Below, piece by piece: positions 10,230 through 21,216 of a DNA stretch of 64,000 nucleotides. The notes under the pieces were generated by a model. The model had not been told where the DNA came from. It worked only from the letters and a program-made list of their open reading frames with translations, and ran no database searches. Each line of letters opens with the position of its first letter. Position 1 is the stretch's first letter. The stretch spans positions 112,788,501 through 112,852,500 of the forward strand of contig NC_134137.1 of the NCBI RefSeq assembly GCF_033958435.1. The letters run 5' to 3'. Origin of the DNA: Carettochelys insculpta. Lineage: Eukaryota > Chordata > Testudines > Carettochelyidae. The position numbers were made by a program, and so were the translations under genes.

Positions 10230-12990
10230 TGTCGGTGTTAAAAGGGGGAATTGCTAACCTCTCTACCCGCTCTGGGCAGCCCCAGCTAGCGCAACTGGGG
10301 GCGAGGCTCCCAGACACCAGCTTTCCGAATCTTCAAGGGCCTAGGCCTGAGATGGTAAGGACAGACAGCGGAGACCCATCGACGTAAGATCGCCCAGCCC
10401 CTCTGCAGACCGCCCCCACCCACCTCTGGCAGGGAGATCCAGGGTTGTGCACGTACCCTTGCCGCTGTATGATGGAACTTTCCCCTGGCAGGCAGTGGCT
10501 GGCCACCAGGGCAAGGTTGAGGCAAAAGAGGGAGGCTTTAGACATGGGTTTGGTTAAACTATTGAGTCTATTTATTTAACAGAACCAATAGCAAGCAAAC
10601 AGGCAACAACACATATAAAACAAACACATAAAACAATTCATAATAACTCCTATAGACTAACAAACACTTACTATAATTAATATTAACTCCATAAAGGCAA
10701 CCTGTTGGACTTTCTTTATTTCACCGGAAGACAAAATGTGAGGTTAAAGGAAAACTGTTAGGAAAGAGGTATAAGGAGGTCTGATATTTTAGCTCCAAGC
10801 GGGGGGAGGGCACTGCTCCTCCCCCTATACGCTCCGGCCGGGTTGCTAAACTGACCTATTGGAGACCTTAGGGCTGTGCCTTCTAAGGCCTCCTCCCAGC
10901 TGAGTGAGTATCTTTGGACTCCCCATCTGGTGCTTGGAGGATTAGGATAGGGAAGAGGGGATAGGATAAGTGCAGGGTAGGCTTGGGGAAGCGGGAGGCT
11001 GAGCCTCCACCGTTTCGACCCACCTGCACAATAAATTAACGAATATAACTATTAAGTATATACTAATGGCTGACTATAATAACTAAGTTAAACTACAAGG
11101 CTGCGTCTACACGTGCACGCTACTTCGAAGTAGCGACAGTAACTTCGAAATAGCGCCCGTCACGTCTACACGTGTTGGGCGCTATTTCGAAGTTGAAATC
11201 GACGTTAGGCGGCGAGACGTCGAAGTCGCTAACCCCATGAGCGGATGGGAATAGCGCCCTACTTCGACGTTCAACATCGAAGTAGGGACGTGTAGACGAT
11301 CCGCGTCCCGCAACATCGAAATAGCGGGGTCCTCCATGGCGGCCATCAGCTGGGGGGTTGAGAGATACTCTCTCTCCAGCCCTTGCGGGGCTCTGTGGTC
11401 ACCGTGGGCAGCAGCCCTTAGCCCAGGGCTTCTGGCTGCTGCTGCTGCAGCTGGGGGTCCGTGCTGCATATACAGGGTCTGCAACTAGTTGTTGGCTCTG
11501 TGTATCTTGCACTGTTTAATGAAAGTGTGTCTGGGAGGGGCCCTTTAAGGGAGCGGCTTGCTGTTGAGTCCGCCCCGTGACCCTGTCTGCAGCTGTGCCT
11601 GGCTCCCTTATTTCGATGTGTGCTACTTTGGCGTGTAGACGTTCCCTCGCTGTGCCTATTTCGATGTTGGGCTGAGCAACGTCGAAGTTGAACATCGACG
11701 TTGCCAGCCCTGGAGGACGTGTAGACGTTATTCGTCGAAATAGCCTATTTCGATGTCGCAACATCGAAATAAGCTATTTCGAAGTTGGGTGCACGTGTAG
11801 ACGTAGCCCAACTGATTTAAACTGAACTATTAATACAAGTGTACAGCTTTTTTCTGTTTCCCTTTTTTGTGTTAGTGTTTATATTTGGGCAGTTGGACCT
11901 GGCCCTAGGGTCGAGCCCCTGGGTGTAACCCTTCCCTGGCCCTGGAAGGGCGCGGCCCGGGTTGCGATCCTGAACCCCCCTGGTAGGAGACCCAGTGCCC
12001 TGAAATATCTGTGGAGATGTGAAAAATCTGTAGAGTAGTGTCAAGAAGGTCCGGGCTATGCCACAGGCCTATGGGTAAGTTACGTGTCCTGACGTAAAGG
12101 TCCAGTCCGGCTTGGTATCTTGTTCAGGTAAGTAGTCACGATCGGTAGTCACGGGTAGTGAATGATGGTCCCAGCACGCAGTGCGCAGGCGATGATGTGG
12201 CCAGAGGAGCGGCGTTGATGCAATGACGTTGGTGGGCCTCTGGTTTCCCCACCGGGTACACAGTACCCGTGGCCAAAGCCACGGGCCAATTCGCCACCTG
12301 GTGAGTACGCCTGAAGGCCCACTTGCCACTCCTAGATGCAAGCGCAGTGCTGGGGCTCAGGGAGGCGCTTGATCCACGGCACTGCTTCAGAACTCAGCTG
12401 CCCCTGAGGCGAGCTGCAGCTCCAGTGATTCAGCACAGCTTCAGCGCTGCCCAGAGGCAGGTGCTGCAGAGATTTCAGCTTTAGGCGGAGCCCCCTAAAG
12501 GGCAGACGCTGCTGTGATTTCAGCTCTTCGTTCTCTTCTTGAGCTGGCCTAAGGGTCAGCAGACATTGCTGTAGCAACCAGCGCTCCCCTAAGTGGCAGC
12601 AGCTATTATGATAGCTGGCTCCCAGGGCCACAGAATGGTGGGTGGCTCCTGAATTTATAGAGCAGTCTTATGAATATGTATGACATGATTATCATATGAG
12701 AGTTCTGTACCTGCGGTTCTCAACCAGGTCCTCTGGGCTGTGGAATTTACTAGAAACCCCCCACCTGTGCCCAATCAGAGGCCTGGATTTTGAACCTGGG
12801 GCATGAATTATTCATGAGTTCAGGTTACCGGGAAACCAACTGACACAGAGTGACCGTTTCAGGGGGCTGCTAAATGGCAGCCTATGTAACTTTAGATTCT
12901 ACCTGTACCTGCATTGATGTTTAATGGCCAAAGGCTTGTTTTCCCTGGCCCACGGGGGCGATAATGCCCAACGGATAAAAATCCCTGACA
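10230..12990 (-). mobile_element. Probable solo LTR of about 2 kb, split by a Harbinger derivative
   Basis: Read on the minus strand it begins TGTCAGGG (12990 downward) and ends CCGACA (at 10230), giving TG...CA ends with a short inverted repeat. A 5-bp direct repeat TATAT flanks it (10225-10229 and 12991-12995). On the minus strand there is a CTATAAA box near 12655-12661 and an AATAAA near 10565-10573, in the order expected for U3-R-U5. Subtracting the Harbinger insertion at 11099-11808 and one CAA copy leaves about 2048 bp. No retroviral coding sequence lies inside, so a solo LTR is the simplest reading. An unusually long LTR or a non-LTR composite cannot be excluded. Confidence 0.6.
11099..11808 (-). 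mobile_element. Non-autonomous Harbinger derivative (internal deletion)
   Basis: The termini GGCTGCGTCTACACGTG and CACGTGTAGACGTAGCC are inverted and flanked by a CAA duplication (11096-11098 and 11809-11811). The left end matches the reverse of the right end of the full-length Harbinger copies. The right portion (about 11515-11808) matches the reverse of the left end of Harbinger-B, including the segment just upstream of its transposase ATG. All of the transposase gene and most of the Myb gene are missing. At 710 bp it is a deletion product that would need enzyme supplied in trans. It sits inside the LTR at 10230-12990 and is therefore younger than that LTR. Confidence 0.91.
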
Positions 12991-12995
12991 TATAT

Positions 12996-13248
12996 GTGTT
13001 CCCATGGCCTTCTTGCTCTTGGAAGTTGCATTACCACAGCTAAAAGAAAGATGCTTCCGATGTTTTTTTTTTAAGAAATTGAAATTCTAATGTCAAAATT
13101 TTATTATCTACAAACAAGTGATAAATTAGCTTTTCTTTAAATCTACTAGTGGATGACCCTAATTTTGACATCAGCTTGACAAACAGAAATTTCTTTTCTT
13201 AAAAAAAATAAGTTGATCTGTAAGTGTTTGAGGCATTCATGGCCAAAT
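12996..13248. other. No feature recognised
   Basis: AT-rich sequence with T-runs; nothing supported. Confidence 0.5.
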
Positions 13249-13530
13249 AAGAACCTCAGAATATAAGGCCATCCATATTGGCTCAGATCAAAGGTTCATC
13301 TACCCTAGTATCTTCTGACAGTAGCCAATGGCAAGTACTCCAGAAGGAATGAACAGAACACAAAAATCAAGTATTCCATTGCCTCTTGCTAATTCCCAGC
13401 TTCTATCAAACACAAGCTAATAACCCTATCCCTGTCAAACCTTGTTAACAGCCACTGATGAACCTAACCTCCATGAACTCATCTAGTTCTTCTTTTGAGA
13501 CCAGTTATAGTCCTGGCCTTCACAACAAAT
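13249..13530 (-). mobile_element. Old CR1 3' end fragment
   Basis: The plus-strand text carries diverged versions of words in the CR1 3' tails at 50523 and 52742: ATTGGCTCAGATCAAAGG, then CTGACAGTAGCCAATGGCAAG, then a region corresponding to the ORF2 end. It is more diverged than either of those tails and has no open frame. Confidence 0.62.
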
Positions 13531-15620
13531 GAAGTTTCACATATTATAAGAGCTTTGGCTAGTCAGACTTTGTGATCATTGAAGTAAAACATGGCCCTGT
13601 GATGGGTAGTTTCAGGGTTGTCTCTGTAACTTGCGTACCTTATCAGCTGTCCAGCACAGAACTCATGCCTACCCCATAACTATGTACTAATACTAGATAT
13701 GGATAATGTCAGGAGACACTGTGCATCTAGAGAATGTGCCTTTCCCAGGGACAACTCTTGTGCACTGATAGGTAGAGAATATAAGTGAAAAGGGTTTGGT
13801 TAAAGAGACCTTGTATTTGTAGACACTCTAATGGAACGATCAACTGAGAGAGAAGGCCCAGGCTTTTCTTTTGCTTACAGCCCACTGGATTCAAGAAATT
13901 CAAAAGCAAATTTGAGATTTTATTTTGAGGATTTTCATCATTATCCACCTGGGAGCAATGGCATCGCATGTCTTTTTAAGTGTATGTAACATATCACTAG
14001 AGTATGTCATGTCTTCTTGTAGGAATTGTTTCATAGGTAATGCAAGAGCCTGATACTTCTAAGAGGCACAAAAGTTATATTCTTTGTTATGGTGCTAGTT
14101 TTGTGCAAGAGGTCCTAGGCTTGATCCTATATGTGCATCATGATGGAATTTATTACACAAGATAAATAGCAGGCAGATTACACATATATCACATCTATGC
14201 TGTAAGTTAATGGCATCAACATTGATGATGCTCTCTTTGACTGTATATGGTATACAGTTTAGTGTATGTTGTCTACCTCCTGTGATTTCTTATTAACAAT
14301 CCTTAATTAAAACAATTCTCCATGGACAGTTCATTTATGGCTATCCAGAAACTGCTTGGCCATTTCAAATGCTACCTTTCTGCTGTTGCCGAACTGCACA
14401 GCTTGCAAATAGAACTGCTATAATGCAAGATACTGTGACCTCTTGGAATTCGACCTAGAACACACTACAATGCCTGCTGAAGAACTAACAGGTTCTGACA
14501 GGAATCTGCTCTGAAGACTTAAATACCAATTTTCTCACTCAGTGCCAGAGGAACATGGCACAGACTCATTCAAATCCTTGACCTCTGTGAAGAATTAACT
14601 CAGCAGATAAAGTCCAGCAATGACTATCCCTATCATACTGCCAGCTGTCAGAGCACCAAGTATTCATCTCAGCTCTGAAATTCTTCATGAAGGTATCTAA
14701 GTAAAATGTAGAAAAATATGAAATCTATCTCTGAGCAATTCAACTATAATACTTAGCAATTATATATTACTTTATACGATCAGGCTTGTTGAGTCTCTGA
14801 GTACTGACTATCATGGCTTGTATGCTTGATAGTCCTTTCTAGCTTTACTCTCTCAGATCCATGGCAATTATGTTCAAACTGCCACACCTGCTAGTAGATT
14901 TTTTCAAAAGAATACTTGCCGTAACGAAATTGGAAAACAGACAGACTCCTAACAAATGCACTTATATTTTCCTTTTCTTCAATACTTCAGACGGAAGGTG
15001 AGGAACTCAGTACAGATGTTCACAGTTATCTGCAAGGTCCTTTCTCATATTTCACACTCACACAAAACAAATAGAATACTGGTCTTTGCTCTTGCACCTA
15101 AACAGGGAGCAGCACATTAGAAATATTTAGTAAAGTTGATTGGAATACAGAGCTTTCTTTCTATGTGAAATTTTGATAAAACATTTCCTTTTCAAATTTA
15201 CATCTACATATTCTGCATAAGAAGAAAGTGAGGTAATATGTTTTATTAATACAAGTTCTGCTGATGAGTAAGAGAAGGTTCTGGGCTTACACAGAGTTCT
15301 TTTTGCTTTGTTACTAATGTAAACTAACTCAGCGGTGTGCTTAAATGGAAGGGTGCATTTATCCCAGCTAAGTTAATAAAATGATATGCCTTTGTGCCTT
15401 TAGAGGAATAAACTCCCCTAATTATTCTTCTGAACTGACTGGGAGAGGGCTTAGTGCTACAGAATGCATGGTTTAGGAAATCTTAGAGTAAAGAGTGTGT
15501 TGGAATCACCTTGCAAGTCATAAGCAAGAGTGGTGGATAGAGTGAGGCTATGGAAGTACAGAGAGGCTGCTGGGATCAGAGCAGATGATACAGGGCAGTC
15601 TGTCACTCAGACACTCATTA
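13531..15620. other. AT-rich spacer, no gene recognised
   Basis: No supported coding region. A short frame at 13727-13969 (minus) shows no family motif or codon pattern. Confidence 0.5.
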
Positions 15621-15624
15621 TAAC

Positions 15625-15726
15625 CTGCATGCATCAAAAGCTCATCACCAAATGAATCTTTTTGTTAAAGTGCTACATCTCTGCTGTCTTGTTGGAGTAC
15701 AGACTAACCTGGCTATCTCACTGTTA
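15625..15726 (+). mobile_element. Fragment of the palindromic repeat family
   Basis: Contains AAAGCTCATCACCAAATGAA, TTAAAGTGCTACATCTCTGC and GAGTACAGACTAACCTGGCT, the same module order as the right arm of the element at 47704-48103. The hairpin MITE at 15727 inserted at its end. Confidence 0.5.
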
Positions 15727-16162
15727 GGCTACGTCTACACGTGCCCCAAACTTCGAAATGGCCATGCAAATGGCCATTTCGAAGTTTACTAATTAAGCGC
15801 TGAAATGTATATTCAGTGCTTCATTAGCAAGCGGGCGGCAGCCGCGCTTCGAAATTGACGCTCCTTGCTGCTGCGCGGCGCGTCCAGACGGGGCTCCTTT
15901 TCGAAAGGATGCTGCCTACTTCGAAGTCCCCTTATTCCCATGAGCTCATGAGAATAAGGGGACTTCGAAGTAGGCGGCGTCCTTTCGAAAAGGAGCCCCA
16001 TCTGGACGCGCCGTGCAGCGGCAAGGCGCGTCAATTTCGAAGCGCCGCTGGCGCCCGCATGCTAATGAAGCGCTGAATATGCATTTCAGCGCTTCATTAG
16101 TAAACTTCGAAATGGCCATTTGCATGGCCATTTCGAAGTTTGGGGCATGTGTACACACGGCC
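15727..16162. mobile_element. Hairpin MITE with Harbinger-type ends
   Basis: Begins GGCTACGTCTACACGTG and ends GTGTACACACGGCC, flanked by TTA duplications (15724-15726 and 16163-16165), the classic PIF/Harbinger target. The 436-bp element is a near-perfect inverted repeat centred near 15943-15950 (CATGAGCTCATG). Each arm contains AACTTCGAAATGGCC, AGCGCTGAAATG and a TTCGAAAGGA/TCCTTTCGAA block. It has no coding capacity. The TIR resembles those of the autonomous Harbinger copies, so the same transposase may mobilise it. Another copy of the family was split by CR1 (52533-52741 and 61680-61907). Confidence 0.92.
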
Positions 16163-16165
16163 TTA

Positions 16166-16485
16166 CTGTGCTTATAGGCTGATTACAAGCATCCACAGTT
16201 GGAAGCTACAGCATTTGGGGAATCCAGGATTGAAGAGCAAGTGGTGACACAATCACTAACTTCTAGATTTCACCTCAACTGTGACCCAAAGAAAAGCTCA
16301 GAGGAAGTATCTACTCCATTTCTTTCCTCACTTGTAGACCTCAATCCTTGCCAAGTGTTCACAGAGTGACTCCTGTGAGGCTGCAAGAGGGAGGGCTGTG
16401 GTGGCTATAGAACTATCATTTCCCTTTGACATCCTGAAGCATCCTAAATGTATATGTTTGTCCCATTTTTTCTTATAGGACAACT
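16166..16485. other. No feature recognised
   Basis: Unique-looking sequence between the MITE and the direct-repeat copy. Confidence 0.45.
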
Positions 16486-16694
16486 GTTCCCATTTCCTAG
16501 AAAATCCTGTAGAAGGGCCAGGATATTTCTTAAACTCGAACTCTGAATTCTTGTTAAGTGGTTTGTTTAAGGCTCATGTGATGTCAGTCCTCCTCACAGA
16601 GAAGGCAAGGGTCTTAACATTGCAAACTAACAAATCAAAAGACATCTGGAGCATATTCATGGCCACTCATTATGTTTGCATGATTCCTCTGTTG
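16486..16694 (+). repeat. Copy 1 of an unclassified direct repeat of about 210 bp
   Basis: Matches 20210-20421 in the same orientation over nearly its full length. Shared words include TCCTGTAGAAGGG, GTCAGTCCTCCTCACAGAGA, AAAGACATCTGGAGCATATT and GCATGATTCCTC. Flanks are not shared. No terminal inverted repeats or target duplications seen. Confidence 0.75.
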
Positions 16695-16819
16695 CTTTCA
16701 CAATCTATATGGTGATGTGTCTCCCACAAGGACATCCTTCAATCTGCCCTGTGGTAGAGATGGTTCAATATACAGTTATTAAAGGTGGATACAACTATGG
16801 TAATTAAGCCAGCATAAAT

Positions 16820-16895
16820 ATTTTTTGTGTTTGTACAGCACCTGATGCAATGGAGACCTGGTTCTAAGTTCTAGTACAATACAACTACAGGGGTC
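16820..16895 (+). mobile_element. L2-like LINE/SINE 3' tail fragment
   Basis: TGTTTGTACAGCACCTGATG followed by CAATGGAGACCTGGTT resembles the 3' tail shared by old L2-type elements in amniotes. Related fragments are at 26765 and, inverted, at 34622. Confidence 0.4.
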
Positions 16896-17498
16896 ATCTG
16901 TATAGCTCATTCTGATGTACATTATTTTGTACTTAAGCTGTTGGAACTTTGAGGAGCACAATGTAAAAATTCCTTGCACTTACATTATGTCACTTAGAAA
17001 ACAGAAAATTCATATACTGTACCCACTCTTCCATCATAGTGTACCCTCCCAGCATCTTCTACAACTCTCCTCTGTCTCAGTTGTTGATCTTGCATTGTGT
17101 GCAGTTGGCGCTTAGCACATACATCAATGGCTCTATTTCCATTGTTTCTTACAGAGAAAAATTCTCATTATATGTCATTTCACTTTATGCCGCAGCTTTC
17201 TGATTCCTATCCCTGACATATATCAAGAACCCCCTGTCATTGATTGTTGTTATCATGATCATCATTTCCTTACTCTTGAAAATCCCTGCAGGTTTCAAGG
17301 AGTATAATCCCCCAGAGAATATACCTGTGCCAGGTCTGATTCAGCATAATTTAGTCTCTGAACTTCTGTAACTCCAGAACTGCAGAGATACAAATGCAAG
17401 GACCTGGGGATATGCTAACATTTAGACTTAGCCTCGTTGTCTCTAACAAAACTTTATCTCTTTTCTGTGAAAATTCCAGTGTTCCCACCCTCTGCAGG
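16896..17498. other. No feature recognised
   Basis: AT-rich sequence before the hAT target site; no supported gene. Confidence 0.45.
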
Positions 17499-17509
17499 AT
17501 TCTCTACAG

Positions 17510-19151
17510 CATGGTTTTCTAAACTAGGGGGTGTGCCCTCCTGGGGGGATATGAAGAAATTCCGGGGGGGGCGTGAGGTGACCCAGTCCCGTGCCACTTC
17601 ATTCTCCTACTCCAAGAAAGAGATGTTCTTTGCTTCCTGCTCTCAGCCTCCGCTATTTTACGTGGGTGACCCAGTGCAGCTGCTATAAAAAACAGGCTGT
17701 CAGCAAAGACCAATGTGGAGCTAGCTCCCTCCTTCAAAGAAGTGTGGGTTGTGGGGGAGGGAGGAAGAGGAGTAGGATGGGGTTAGATGGTGGACTGGGG
17801 TACCCCGGGTCGGGGGAAGGGAGGGAGATGGGGTAAGAACTGGGGGCTGGTGGTGCCTGGCTTTGGGGGAGGGGCTTGGGCAGGCGGCTTGTAGGGCTTG
17901 GGCAGCTGGTCCCAGCAGCGCAGGGCTCAGGCAGCTGACCTGCTGTTTGGGTGGGCAGGTTGGGCAGCTGGCAGGTGGGTGGCTAGCCCTGGCAGCAGGC
18001 AGGCGAGCAGGAAACTGGCCCCAGTGGCTGGTGGGTAGGCAGGCAGCTCTGGCAGTGCAGGGATCAGATGGATCAGCTGGTGTGGGAAACTCTGGCGGCT
18101 GGCACAGGGCTCAGGAAGCTGGCCAGCTGGGGCTGCACCAGGCACGCACAAGGTGGGGCTGTTCCATTAACCTGTCCAGTCCATAATTGGCATCTGGGCT
18201 GGGATGGGGCCAGCACGGTGTTCGGCACCCCACCCAGGACAGCAGCTGACCTCTGTAGGGCCCGAGCCATTCCTGCAGCTCTGGGGCTATGTCAGCAGCC
18301 CACTCAGGGCAGAGCTGGTGCCCATGGGGCCTAGGCCTTGTACCACTTGGGGCTGGAACCAGCCATCGCAGCTTGTGGCTGGGCTGGTGTCAGCCCAGCA
18401 GGGGTCAAGGTCCAGCAGGAGGTAAGGGGGCCCCAGGGCTGAGGGGGCACACTAAGGCTTTGGTGTTTGTCATGCAGCTCAGGGCAGGGAAGGGCAGCAC
18501 AGCTCCACTGAGTCTGCTGTCCACTATTTTCCAGACAGCTTTTCTGGTAACCCCACTCATAAATTAGTAAGCAATCCATTCAATGTTGATGTCGATACAT
18601 TGCCAGAAGCATTGCAAGAACAAGCACTTCAAATAAAATGATTCAAGTGTAAAACAATTTCGAAAACTCAGGCTTGGTTGAATGTTGGATAAAGTATTTC
18701 CCAATGTACTCAAAAGCTGGAGAAGAAGTGCTATGTATTATTCTTCCATGTTTGTAAATATACCCCTGTCAAAAAAGCTTTTAAAGTTTACTCACATTAA
18801 AAACAAAGAAATCAACTGCATGTCAAAAACTTGTGCACTTTCGTCTTTCAAACCTAGGATTTCCCAACTTGTGAAGAAAATGCAGCAGCATTCTTCATGT
18901 TAAATTAATGTTGTTTCTGCTGTTTCTGATGCTAAATTACATTTTTATTAAATTGTTGGGCAAAGAAAAACTATTTGTGCTTATTTTTCATTTTAATTAA
19001 CAATTTTATGTCAAGATTGTGTTTATTTTAAATTATGAATTAAATTGTTGGTTAAAAAGGGGGTTGGATGTTGGTAAAGAAGAGGTGGGGGGCATGAAAG
19101 TCTCTCAAAATCAAAAGGGGGATGTGATGCTGAAAAGTTTGGGAACCACTG
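17510..19151 (+). mobile_element. Degraded hAT-type DNA transposon
   Basis: An exact 8-bp duplication CTCTACAG flanks it (17502-17509 and 19152-19159), the length used by hAT elements. The left end CATGGTTTTCTAAACT and the inverted right end CAGTGGTTCCCAAACT fit the hAT consensus CAGTGGTTCTCAAACT. The 1.64-kb interior has a GC-rich, GGCAG/GCTGG-rich low-complexity block (about 17740-18440) and, downstream, a transposase C-terminal fossil (18560-18903). Internal deletion and decay make it non-autonomous. Confidence 0.82.
18560..18903 (+). pseudogene. hAT transposase C-terminal fossil (ZBED-like)
   Basis: Three frames together recall the C-terminal dimerisation region of ZBED-type hAT transposases. 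A LPEALQEQALQIK-like segment comes first (about 18590-18640). The end reads ALSSFKPRISQLVKKMQ and then a stop. Stops and frameshifts separate the pieces and the N-terminal zinc finger and catalytic core are gone. The assignment rests on motif order, supported by the hAT ends around it. Confidence 0.55.
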
Positions 19152-19159
19152 CTCTACAG

Positions 19160-20209
19160 TATCTAAACTGGCCCTTAGAAACTAAGCTAAGTCCATCTGG
19201 GCTGGAACTATGTGCCAATTAAAACAGGCTCACGGCAAACCCATTGAGAGTGTAGCTTATAATAGAAATGCTGATAAAACTCTTTTTCCATATTAAATAA
19301 ATACTAAAATGTGGGCTTCAACAGATACAACTGAAATTGAGGAAAGTCAAAGAGCTCAAAAGAAAAGTTAGCTGTCTAAACTTCACTCATTCTGTTATTA
19401 TTTTAAAGTCTTTTATTTTGTCAGTGTAAATCAAACTTTGGACAGTAGATTTTTGTACTCCCATTCCTTTCAGGATTTTGATTTATAAAGGTTACTGAAG
19501 AATGGGAGCTTTTCCACACACTTTAAGAACATGTAGATCAGAATCTACATGAGTTAGCTGATTGAAGATTTTTCCAACTCCTTACTTTATTTTTACCAGC
19601 ATGGAGGCTTATTTCTATAGATAAGTTATCAACAGTAATAAGCCATTAAATATCTTTTTTTTTCATTCAAGCTAGTTCTATGCATTGAACAAAGGGTCTA
19701 GCTAGAAGCACTTGGTAATTTCTATCATGATACAAAACAAGGCTAAAGTTACACTATGGTTTCTATTTCGAGATACATACATGCAATGTTTCATTCCCAG
19801 TAGCCCTCATCCAACAAGGGTTACTGGGAAGCTCAAAATAAGCACTCATGTCAAACCCTGGTACAGCGTCGCCTGCACTTCCTTCGTAATAAGATACCTC
19901 AGAATAAGTTATGCAAGTTGTGCAACACAATTTAAATTGCATAACTTACTTTGAGCAAGGTAGCTTAAGAGACTATATTTGATGCAACTGCAATAGGAAG
20001 AGTTACAGCACTTTGGTATAAAACAGTAGACAAACAATTCCATGAATACATTTTCTATTGAAAATTATGCAAAAAATATAATTTGACCTTGGACACCAAA
20101 AATATAAAGAAAAAAAATCAAAGATATTTTTCTACTTACACACACACACACGGAACTCTCCTGCAATTGGGAAACAAAAAAAAGCAGTTTAAATAAAAGT
20201 CAAGAACAA
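19160..20209. other. AT-rich spacer, no gene recognised
   Basis: No supported feature apart from a short (AC)n run near 20139-20152. Confidence 0.5.
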
Positions 20210-20421
20210 GTCTTCCCAACTCCTAGAAATTCCTGTAGAAGGGACAGGATATTCCTTAAATTTAAACTCTGAAATCCTGTTTAATGATTTGCTCAAGGCT
20301 CATGTGCTTTCAGTCCTCCTCACAGAGAACACAAGGGTCTTGACACTTCAAACTAACAGCTCAAAAGACATCTGGAGCATATTCATGAACACTCAGTATG
20401 TCTGCATGATTCCTCCGCTGC
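20210..20421 (+). repeat. Copy 2 of an unclassified direct repeat of about 210 bp
   Basis: Partner of 16486-16694, same orientation, about 3.7 kb downstream, with the intervening hAT element not duplicated. It differs by scattered substitutions and small indels, which implies an old duplication or two members of an unrecognised dispersed family. Confidence 0.75.
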
Positions 20422-20806
20422 AAATAATCACATCAAATAACATATGTAGCAAACAATTTTTTTCTGCTTACAAATTGTTAGTGAGCAGCTTACAATTTTT
20501 GCAATTGTATTCATAATTATCTGCTGAATAATATGGGCAAATAATTTCTGGCTTGGAAATCACTCATGAGTCATTCACCTAAAACAGTTGACATTCAAAA
20601 TCCAAGCACATTCAACACTCAAGCTGTACTGGTTACTTTTCATTGGATGGATAGCTGTATCTAACTCCACAGGGTACTAAAAACATATCCAGTAACCTTT
20701 ATACAGCCATGGCATGAAAGTTCTCATAAAAGTTCTATCCAGCTGCTGATGTTAAGTTAGCTGTCTGGTTACTCTTGGAATCCTTTTTTGGATTTTTAGT
20801 GGTAGG
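20422..20806. other. No feature recognised
   Basis: AT-rich; no gene or clear repeat. Confidence 0.45.
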
Positions 20807-21216
20807 TGTCAGGGCCCTTTGACTCCTGGTGACGCGGAGCTGTGTGAAGAGGAGCTTTTGCCCCTACCAGTCAGTGACTGAACAGGAAACAGAGTTTCAA
20901 AACAGAGCCTCTCACATCCCGCTGTTGGATTAGAGACCTGAGGTTTGTTACACAGCTGTCTTTATTTTATGAAAAGAGGCTTTCTCCTGGTTCCATAAAA
21001 TGACTTTTCCTGCTTTATATCAGTCATTGGCATTATTATTATTACCCGATCTCTTAAGGGATTTTGGATGCCTGCAGACAACGGGATTGTAGCAACTTTG
21101 GCCCACAGCAGCACCCCCTCTAGGTGTTGCAGGCCAGTACGGCTTGCCCTCTTTCTGGCTGCCCCTGGGGCTTTGCCCCTTTAAGGGCCGGCTGAAGGCA
21201 AGTGAGCAATTTGAGA

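Noticed and set aside
12332..12631. 99-aa minus-strand frame
   Set aside because: Inside the probable solo LTR, no protein motif and no support for translation.
17863..18186. 107-aa frame rich in Gly, Ala and Trp
   Set aside because: Low-complexity GGCAG/GCTGG sequence inside a hAT element.
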